A stretch of DNA of 64,000 bases from Maribacter algarum (ex Zhang et al. 2020) (GTDB lineage Bacteria > Bacteroidota > Bacteroidia > Flavobacteriales > Flavobacteriaceae). Shown piece by piece: positions 54,646 through 63,800 of the stretch. A program made the translations under genes and the position numbers. The stretch covers positions 124,001 to 188,000 of the forward strand of contig NZ_VATY01000004.1 of the NCBI RefSeq assembly GCF_005885635.1, given 5' to 3'. Positions within the stretch are counted from its first letter, which is position 1. Every line of letters begins with the position of its first letter. The notes below the pieces were generated by a model. The model saw nothing but the letters and a program-made list of their open reading frames with translations. It had not been told where the DNA came from and ran no database searches.

Positions 54646-56877
54646 ATGAAAAATTCATTATTATATTTTTTATTCTTCAGTCTTACAACAATAGTAAGTG
54701 CACATGAACTTAGCGGCACCGTTGTGGATCAGGACAATATTCCAATTGATGGAGTTGGTGTCTTTAACAAAACTACAGGAGGTTATACCTATACGAATGT
54801 TGCCGGTTATTTTGAGCTAGACGACATATCCGTCGGAGATCTAATTATCATCAATAGTTTAGGTTTCAAAACCCAAGAAATCACGATAACCGAAAATCAG
54901 CTTGATGCTAACATAAATATTATACTTGAAGAAGCTGCCGTTTCATTGGATCAGGTAGTTATTGTTTCAAAGGTGAATGCATTAAGTCAGTTGGTCAATA
55001 TTGATGTGAAAGCAAACCCAGTCAAATCATCTCAAGAGATTCTCCGGAAGGTTCCTGGGTTGATTATTGGTCAGCACGCAGGTGGTGGAAAAGCAGAGCA
55101 GATTTTCCTGAGAGGGTTTGATATAGACCACGGAACAGATATTACAATTGACGTGGACGGACTCCCTGTAAATATGGTTTCTCATGCTCACGGACAAGGT
55201 TATGCAGATATGCACTTTATTATTCCAGAAACTATCGAAAACATTGACTTTGGAAAAGGGGCATATTATGCAAATAAGGGAAATTTTAATACGGCAGGAT
55301 ATGTAGATTTGAAAACAAAGTCCCGTATCGATGATAATCAGTTGTCGCTTGAGGCAGGAATGTTCAATACAATCAGAACAGTAGGAATGTTTAAAATAAC
55401 CGAGGGAGATAACAGTAATGCATATGTCGCTTCGGAATTGGTTCTTACCGATGGAGCTTTTGAATCACCACAAAACTTTAATCGTTTGAACTTAATGGGA
55501 AGGTATAATTTCAACAATCACGAAGACCAAGAACTCAGCCTTTCAATTTCCCACTTCCAAAGTAAATGGGATGCATCAGGTCAAGTGCCGCAGCGTGCAA
55601 TTGATCAAGGTTTAATAACCCGTTTTGGGGCAATTGACGATACTGAGGGGGGTAATACAAGCCGATCTAATTTTTGGGTAAATCATAGCAAACAGTTGGA
55701 TGAACATTCAAAAGTGAAATCCAAAGCATATATTTCAAAATACGATTTTGAATTGTTTTCGAATTTTACATTTTTCTTGGAGGATCCGGTAAATGCCGAT
55801 CAAATCCGTCAGAAAGAAGATCGAACAATTATAGGAGCAGAAACGGTTTACGAACATTCTGTTCATGTTGGTGATCATGATTCGCAATTGAGATATGAAA
55901 CCGGATTAGGCTTTCGCTATGATGACGTCAATGATGTTCAATTATCGCGAACTAAAAACAGGCAAGAATTGCTAGAAAGGTTAGCCTATGGGAATGTCGA
56001 TGAATTGAATGGTTACGGATTTTTAAATCTAACCTACAAAAAGAACAAATGGACCATCAACCCAGGACTTCGATTAGACTATTTCAAATTTGATTATGTG
56101 AATCTATTGTCGGAAACATATGATAGTAAAAGCGAAAATAAGATATTTGTTGGGCCTAAGTTGAACGTTATTTATGCCGCTTCTCCTAACCTTCAAATAT
56201 TCGGAAAAACTGGAATTGGATATCATTCCAACGATACAAGAGTGGTAGTCGCAAACAGCGGTGAAGATATTCTGCCTGCTGCGTACTCTGCAGATTTAGG
56301 GGCAATCATTAAACCATCGAAAAAATTGGTTGTAAATGCGGCTCTATGGAGTCTTTTCCTGGAACAAGAATTTGTTTATGTTGGAGATGCCGCCATCGTA
56401 GAACCAAGTGGTAAAACGCGTCGTTATGGAGTCGATTTTGGACTGCGATATCAATTAACCGATTGGTTATACGCCAATGGAGATATCAATTATACCTATG
56501 CAAGAAGTACCGAAGAGCCCGAGGGACAAGACTTTATCCCTTTATCCCCTGACCTAACTTCTTCCGGTGGACTATCTTTTAGAGATTTAGGTAATTTCTC
56601 TGGGGGTCTTAATTATCGTTTTATAAAGGATAGACCTGCAAATGAAGACAATTCAATTGTTGCCGAGGGTTATTTCATAACAGATTTAAATCTCAATTAC
56701 GCTTGGAATAATTGGACATTTGGTGTTATAGTTGAGAATTTATTTGACCAAGAGTGGAATGAAACTCAATTTGCCACTGAAAGTAGGTTACTGAATGAGC
56801 CGAATTCTTTTGAGGAGATTCACTTTACCCCTGGGACACCATTTTATCTTAGAGGGAAAATATCCGTTTCATTCTAA
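54646..56877 (+). CDS. TonB-dependent receptor with CarboxypepD-reg-like N-terminus
   Basis: A 743-residue outer-membrane receptor. Signal peptide MKNSLLYFLFFSLTTIVSA, then a carboxypeptidase-regulatory-like domain (LSGTVVDQDNIPIDGVGVFN, residues about 23-105), a plug (KSSQEILRKVPGLIIGQHAGGGKAEQIFLRG and SHAHGQGYADMHFIIPETIENIDF), and a beta barrel ending in the aromatic-terminal strand RGKISVSF. No SusD gene is next to it, so it is not a standard polysaccharide-utilisation pair. In the context of HupE, the His-rich protein and NRPS genes, uptake of a metal complex or of the locus product is the best guess. It is 129 bp after the His-rich gene and may have its own promoter. Confidence 0.9.
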   Translation: MKNSLLYFLFFSLTTIVSAHELSGTVVDQDNIPIDGVGVFNKTTGGYTYTNVAGYFELDDISVGDLIIINSLGFKTQEITITENQLDANINIILEEAAVSLDQVVIVSKVNALSQLVNIDVKANPVKSSQEILRKVPGLIIGQHAGGGKAEQIFLRGFDIDHGTDITIDVDGLPVNMVSHAHGQGYADMHFIIPETIENIDFGKGAYYANKGNFNTAGYVDLKTKSRIDDNQLSLEAGMFNTIRTVGMFKITEGDNSNAYVASELVLTDGAFESPQNFNRLNLMGRYNFNNHEDQELSLSISHFQSKWDASGQVPQRAIDQGLITRFGAIDDTEGGNTSRSNFWVNHSKQLDEHSKVKSKAYISKYDFELFSNFTFFLEDPVNADQIRQKEDRTIIGAETVYEHSVHVGDHDSQLRYETGLGFRYDDVNDVQLSRTKNRQELLERLAYGNVDELNGYGFLNLTYKKNKWTINPGLRLDYFKFDYVNLLSETYDSKSENKIFVGPKLNVIYAASPNLQIFGKTGIGYHSNDTRVVVANSGEDILPAAYSADLGAIIKPSKKLVVNAALWSLFLEQEFVYVGDAAIVEPSGKTRRYGVDFGLRYQLTDWLYANGDINYTYARSTEEPEGQDFIPLSPDLTSSGGLSFRDLGNFSGGLNYRFIKDRPANEDNSIVAEGYFITDLNLNYAWNNWTFGVIVENLFDQEWNETQFATESRLLNEPNSFEEIHFTPGTPFYLRGKISVSF

Positions 56878-56893
56878 AGTGGTTATATAGCCT

Positions 56894-56925
56894 TTTCAAT
56901 AGTATCCTAGCGGATACTATTGAAA
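56894..56925 (+). terminator. Hairpin after the TonB receptor gene
   Basis: Fourteen-base inverted repeat TTTCAATAGTATCC (56894-56907) and GGATACTATTGAAA (56912-56925) around a 4-nt loop. There is no T tract after it, so termination is probable but not certain. Confidence 0.5.
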
Positions 56926-57013
56926 TCGGGTTATTTCAAAATGATTGAGAATACTAAACTGGTACAATTAATGTTAAGGTATTGTAGTATTTTTATAGAC
57001 CAAGCAAAATTTA

Positions 57014-57754
57014 ATGGTAAATTTTTTTAGTAAGAAAAAATATCTAATAGACCTTCTCGAAGGATTTATCGATATACATAATCATATATTACCCGGCATT
57101 GATGATGGTGCGCAAACTGTGGATGATTCAATAGCTTTACTTAAAGGTTTTTCAGAGTTTGGAGTTAGTGACTTCATTGCTACCCCTCATATCATGCACA
57201 ATTATCATGATAATAGCCCATCAACTATAAAGGATTCTTTACAAATTCTTAAGGCTGAGTTACACAAAAATGGATTAGGAGCTATAAATATTCAAGCTTC
57301 TGCAGAGCATATGATTGATGATAATTTCGAAACAATTCTTGAGAAAAAGGAAGTAATGCCATTAGCTCATGAGCATTTGCTTGTTGAAATGAGTTATTTA
57401 CAAAGACCAATAAACTTTGACAAGTCTATTATTGCTATAACCAGCAATCGATTTTTCCCAGTATTGGCGCATCCAGAGCGTTATAATTTTTTACATGGAA
57501 GAACTCGTAAATACAATGAATTCAAGCAACAAGGAATACTCTTCCAGCTAAATATGCTTTCATTGGGAGAATTCTATGGTAAAGAAGTACAGAAAATGGC
57601 TTTCAGACTTGTAGAAGAAGGAATGATAGACTTTATAGGATCTGATATTCATAACATGAATCAATTGAATTCCCTAAAAAAATTGACTACCAATAAGAAA
57701 ATGATAAAACTGTTGAGTCCTATTATTGAAAATACAACTACTCACTTCAAATAG
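57014..57754 (+). CDS. CpsB/CapC-type PHP phosphatase
   Basis: A 246-residue PHP-domain protein. The metal-binding motif is FIDIHNHILPGIDDGAQTVD, with further ligands in IATPHI, ASAEHM, ILAHPERY (as VLAHPERY) and FIGSDIHNM. The family (tyrosine-phosphatase CpsB/CapC/YwqE) dephosphorylates the tyrosine kinase that controls capsule or exopolysaccharide export. No such kinase or capsule genes are beside it, so its partner is probably elsewhere. A shared terminator separates it from the giant protein gene. Confidence 0.88.
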   Translation: MVNFFSKKKYLIDLLEGFIDIHNHILPGIDDGAQTVDDSIALLKGFSEFGVSDFIATPHIMHNYHDNSPSTIKDSLQILKAELHKNGLGAINIQASAEHMIDDNFETILEKKEVMPLAHEHLLVEMSYLQRPINFDKSIIAITSNRFFPVLAHPERYNFLHGRTRKYNEFKQQGILFQLNMLSLGEFYGKEVQKMAFRLVEEGMIDFIGSDIHNMNQLNSLKKLTTNKKMIKLLSPIIENTTTHFK

Positions 57755-57767
57755 CAATATTGACAAA

Positions 57768-57798
57768 AGTGAAAGCTCAACTTACATATGCTTTCACT
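57768..57798. terminator. Bidirectional terminator
   Basis: AGTGAAAGC (57768-57776) pairs with GCTTTCACT (57790-57798), followed on the plus strand by a T-rich run. It lies between the PHP phosphatase gene and the convergent giant gene. Confidence 0.6.
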
Positions 57799-57807
57799 CT
57801 AATTCTT

Positions 57808-60800
57808 TTATTTTTTTACAATCAATTTTAGTCGATAAGGCATTTCAGATTTAGGTACTATAGTCATCATATAGATTCCGTTTTCAACATCTGTTAAATC
57901 CAATTCTATTCCATCTGAGGAAGTATTCAGCTTAACTCCTTCATAACTCTTTATTATTTTTCCTGTAAGATCAAAAAGATGAATTTTAGATATATCAGTT
58001 GTAGATACCGTTTGTACCGTAACAGCATTCTTAGCGGGGTTTGGATATAGTATAGGTATTACAAAAGAAGAATCGGTTTCAGCAATAACCGCTGAGCTCT
58101 CGCTGGCATCAACTATACCAGCTCGTTTTCCACTACTCGAACAATTTAATGCATTATCTCCAAGACCACTAGGCAGTTTCGTGGTCTTCGTCACATATAG
58201 TTTGTCGATACCTGCGCCGTCTTCGCGATGGCCTATGTCTATTGTATTGGCTCCCTCTGGAAGGTCGAAGGTCAGGAAAACGGTATTGTTCTCCCTATCA
58301 TGTACCTGGTGCCAGCTGAAACTGCTATTGCCGGGTATAAGGTTCCAACGCAGCCAGTTACCATTGTTGACCCGTACCCAGAAACTATCGTCCTCCTGGC
58401 TCGGGACGCTCACACGTGCATAAATCCTATAAGTCCCAGACTCCGCGGTAAAATTGTACGAGATAATCGACCCTGCATCCGTTGGTGCCGAATTGTAGTT
58501 ATTCCCTGTGGGGGCCAGCAGGTACTGCCCTCCCGATGCGGAGACATCATCGATAACGCTCCAGTTCGAACCTACCGTAGCACACTCGGCCTCAAGCCAT
58601 AGCTCATCCGGGTTGCCCATGAACTCAGGGCCTACGCTTACCGATACCTCATCGAATCCTGTCTCATCCTCATCGTCGGTGACCGTCAGACGATATATAT
58701 ATGTGCCTTCCACTAAATTGCTGGCCGTAAGGTCTGGTGCGGTAGCTCCTGATAGGGTCGCTGTATTCGGACCGCTCTGCTGCGTCCATTGGTAAGCTGT
58801 TATGGAACCGCCATCTGGGTCGGTTCCCGAACCGTTAAGTGTCACACTATTTGTCGGAAGGTCAAAATCTTGATCAGGACCGGCATCGGCCATTGGAGTT
58901 TGACTCGTACTGCCTGTGCCTAAGACTTCGATCGCATTTATGATTGGATGTCTGTTGCCACCTACTGCTGCCAAGGCAGAGAAATCTATGTTCAGTACTC
59001 CACCGGTAACATTTACAGTATGGGTTTTGACCAACATCGCATCCGCACCTACCTCAGCGAAAACATCGAGGTCGTCCTCGACCAATTGCCCTTCGATGCT
59101 CACATCGAATACCCTACTTCCTACTCCGCCAGTACCTCCGCCAGTAGCCCCGAACCACAGTTCGGCGAAATGAAGGCGCACAGTGTATTCCCCATCGGTA
59201 ACCGGAATAGCATAACCCATAACCTGGGACCTACTGAAACGGAAGGACTGATACGGTTCGGGAAGACCCGTCTGCGGCCTATCGAGTGTACTTCCAGTAT
59301 CAGAGAACTGATCGGCGATAAAGTCCTCTCCAGAATAGTTCGTAGCAACACCACCTGTATTGATACGGAGTGTAAAACCGCCTGGAATGACTTCAGGGTT
59401 TACCGTTACCGATACCTCATCGAAACCGGTCTCGTCCTCATCATCAGTGACCGTCAATCGGAAGACATAGGTACCTTCCACTAAATTGTCCGCAGTTAGT
59501 TCCGTCGTCGTAGCACCTGATAGGGATGCCGTGTTCGGGCCACTTTGTTGTGTCCATTCATATCCAGTTATCGAACCGCCATCGGGATCCGTGCCCGTAC
59601 CGTTCAACGTGATACTACTTGTCGGTAAATCAATACTCTGATTCGAACCTGCATCAGCTGTTGGAGACTGGGTACCAACCTCAGGATTTATAACCACACT
59701 AATTTCATCAAAACCAGTCTCATTCTCATCATCAGTAACTGTCAAACGGAAGACATAAGTTCCTTCTATCAGATTATTTACTGTTAAATCAGCAGTGGAA
59801 GCTCCTGATAAAGAAGAAGTATTTGGCCCATCTTCCTGTGTCCATTGATAAGTTGCGATAGAACCTCCATCTGGGTCATTCCCTGAGCCGTTTAGAACAA
59901 TGCTATTTGTAGGAAGGGTAATACTCATATTTGAACCTGCATTAGCAATTGGCGGTTCCGAAGTCGTAACACAATTTGCATCAACAGCCCCAAATCCATT
60001 TGGGATGTTTGTAGTCTTCGCCACATATAGTTTGTCGATACCTGCGCCGTCTTCGCGATGGCCTATGTCTATTGTATTGGCTCCCTCTGGAAGGTCGAAG
60101 GTCAGGAAAACGGTATTGTTCTCCCTATCATGTACCTGGTGCCAGCTGAAACTGCTATTGCCGGGTATAAGGTTCCAACGCAGCCAGTTACCATTGTTGA
60201 CCCGTACCCAGAAACTATCGTCCTCCTGGCTCGGGACGCTCACACGTGCATAAATCCTATAAGTCCCAGACTCCGCGGTAAAATTGTACGAGATAATCGA
60301 CCCTGCATCCGTTGGTGCCGAATTGTAGTTATTCCCTGTGGGGGCCAGCAGGTACTGCCCTCCCGATGCGGAGACATCATCGATAACGCTCCAGTTCGAA
60401 CCTACCGTAGCACACTCGGCCTCAAGCCATAGCTCATCCGGGTTGCCCATGAACTCAGGGCCTACGCTTACCGATACCTCATCGAATCCTGTCTCATCCT
60501 CATCGTCGGTGACCGTCAGACGATATATATATGTGCCTTCCACTAAATTGCTGGCCGTAAGGTCTGGTGCGGTAGCTCCTGATAGGGTCGCTGTATTCGG
60601 ACCGCTCTGCTGCGTCCATTGGTAAGCTGTTATGGAACCGCCATCTGGGTCGGTTCCCGAACCGTTAAGTGTCACACTATTTGTCGGAAGGTCAAAATCT
60701 TGATCAGGACCGGCATCGGCCATTGGAGTTTGACTCGTACTGCCTGTGCCTAAGACTTCGATCGCATTTATGATTGGATGTCTGTTGCCACCTACTGCTG

Positions 60801-63800
60801 CCAAGGCAGAGAAATCTATGTTCAGTACTCCACCGGTAACATTTACAGTATGGGTTTTGACCAACATCGCATCCGCACCTACCTCAGCGAAAACATCGAG
60901 GTCGTCCTCGACCAATTGCCCTTCGATGCTCACATCGAATACCCTACTTCCTACTCCGCCAGTACCTCCGCCAGTAGCCCCGAACCACAGTTCGGCGAAA
61001 TGAAGGCGCACAGTGTATTCCCCATCGGTAACCGGAATAGCATAACCCATAACCTGGGACCTACTGAAACGGAAGGACTGATACGGTTCGGGAAGACCCG
61101 TCTGCGGCCTATCGAGTGTACTTCCAGTATCAGAGAACTGATCGGCGATAAAGTCCTCTCCAGAATAGTTCGTAGCAACACCACCTGTATTGATACGGAG
61201 TGTAAAACCGCCTGGAATGACTTCAGGGTTTACCGTTACCGATACCTCATCGAAACCGGTCTCGTCCTCATCATCAGTGACCGTCAATCGGAAGACATAG
61301 GTACCTTCCACTAAATTGTCCGCAGTTAGTTCCGTCGTCGTAGCACCTGATAGGGATGCCGTGTTCGGGCCACTTTGTTGTGTCCATTCATATCCAGTTA
61401 TCGAACCGCCATCGGGATCCGTGCCCGTACCGTTCAACGTGATACTACTTGTCGGTAAATCAATACTCTGATTCGAACCTGCATCAGCTGTTGGAGACTG
61501 GGTATTTAGTATAGAAGTGTTTTCGTAAATTCTGGGGAAATTATTCACCCATCCATTTGAGACAATATCTAAATCGCCATCATTATCAATATCAATTACC
61601 CGGGCACCATCATGATGTTCCTGTCCTGCAATACCTGAATTGATGGTTCGCTTAACAAAAGTGCCACTATCACAAAGGTCATTTTCAAAGGCAAGCAAGC
61701 GATATTGCCCAAGCCACTCCCCGACTATAATATCTTTATCTCCATCAAAATCAATATCGGCAGCTGAAACACTTAGACTACCACGAACATCAGTATCTAA
61801 AACTCTTCTTATCCAGGGTTGTGTAGGATCTGAAGGAGCTTCAAACCAAGCTAATTGATTGCGTTCTGAACTGGATGAACCTAATCCGAGTTGTCCCACA
61901 ACGGCATCTAAATCACCATCTTTATCAAAATCAGCCAATTGCGCTCTATCCGGGGTTGTTACGTAACTAATTCCTGTTGAAAAAGTTTCCCATCCATTGG
62001 ATCCATTATTACGAACCCAATTGACTCCTTGAAACAAATCTAGGTCATTATCCTGATCAATATCTCCGACTTGCAAATCCTCTCCCGTTGAAACGGCATT
62101 TGGAATATCAACAAGAGACCATATTCCCGAAGTTGGATCAACCGTTGGAGTCAACATTTGCATTGGAGATCCGGTTGCTTCTGCTCCATTCCAATTTATT
62201 GCCATTTGATACGGTCCTCCAACTGTAAATACTCCACCTGCAATGCCAGCTAAAAATGGTTCAGAATAGGTCGTGTTCCCCGAAGGGATATTAGAAAATA
62301 CGGTAAAAACACCTGAGCCATTATTTTGAGCCCAAACCAAATCGGCTCCAGTATACGTGCCGGTTGTTCCTAATAAATCCATATCTCCATCACTATCAAA
62401 ATCGTGAACCCATGCGACATTATTGAATGTGTTTCCAATAGTGTTTCTCACCCAATTTCCTGAAACCGAACCTGGGTTTTTGTACCACCAACCCCCAGTT
62501 ACAATATCTTTTAATCCATCTCCATCCAAATCGTGTTCTGGGAAAGTATATACTGAACGATAGGGTAATGATGAAGTTTCAAGTTGTTTTACGGCCCACT
62601 GATTCGGGAATGGACTAGAATTACACGTAACAGCACTTGTAACATTAACTGTCACCTCATCAAAAATTCCAGTGCCCGTATGGTTTATATTGAAAAGTTC
62701 TAGTTTAATCGTATGACTTCCTAAGCCTAATCCTTCTATAGAAATTGGCTCATAACTATAATGCGGACCAACCATGACGTCATCTATAAAGTAATGCATA
62801 TGTGTATTCCCTTCGGCAATTGTCCAATTATCAACGCTAAATGAAACATCAAAGTTCTGGTTTACATCATTTCCTTCGGAAGGTGCATTAATTGTAATCG
62901 AGGCATTTGGATTTGTATCAAAAGTATTAGAAGGCAAAATCTCAATTGCCGAAACCTTTGGATTTTCCACTACCGAGGTGAACTCAATGGTTACAAATCC
63001 GTCTGTAACCGAAATATTATCAAATTCCTTTTGCAAGGCAGTTGCCGGTGAAACTTCACTAGAGATATCAAAGTCCGTTAATACCGGATTTCCTTCTATG
63101 GTAACATTAAAAATCCTACTACCAACGCCTCCAGTACCTCCATCAAGCAAACCGAAATACAACTCAGCAAAATGCAATCGGATATCATATTCTCCAGATT
63201 CCGAAACCGGAATGTTATAAGAGAAGTTGCCAAAACGTTCTGTTTGATAGATTGCATCATCACCAGTATTGGCAATTGCAGTACTATTAGTGAATAAACT
63301 CCCACCTGTTGCATACTGATCCGCATCAAAGTTGTTTGGAGTGGCGGATTCAGCAAGTCCCCCAGCATTAATTGCTATAGGGTCAAAAACAGATAAAGCG
63401 AGTACTTGAGGGGTTATAGATAAACCTGCTGTATTTACAATATTTTGAAGAGTTAATTGATATGTTGTTCCATTTGTTAGCTGATCATAACTTAATAGAA
63501 CTGACCTTCCATTTGATTGTAAAACTGCCGAAAGTACAGAAATACCATTATTGATAGAATAATTTGATAAACTCTCAGCGGACGCTTGAGAAATATATTC
63601 ATTAAAGTTTATTAAAGTCTGAGTCGTACTTAAACCAATAAATGATTCTATGTTTGGAGGAGAATTATCAATGGACACTCCAGCCCCAATAAATTCTACA
63701 TAGTTTAAATCAACAATATTTGGTCCAGACCCGTTGAACACAAAAAACAAATCGTTTTGCCCTCCCGGATCCACAAGGTTTGATTCTACATTTACCCAAT

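Noticed and set aside
58228-61314. Duplicated plus-strand open frames opposite the giant protein gene
   Set aside because: They mirror the two repeat copies and have no start context, domain or neighbour support; the minus-strand frame encodes clear CBM, malectin and PKD-like modules.
58192-61504. CRISPR or mobile-element reading of the repeats
   Set aside because: The repeats are 1483 bp long, coding and in frame, with a single coding spacer and no inverted ends or transposase.
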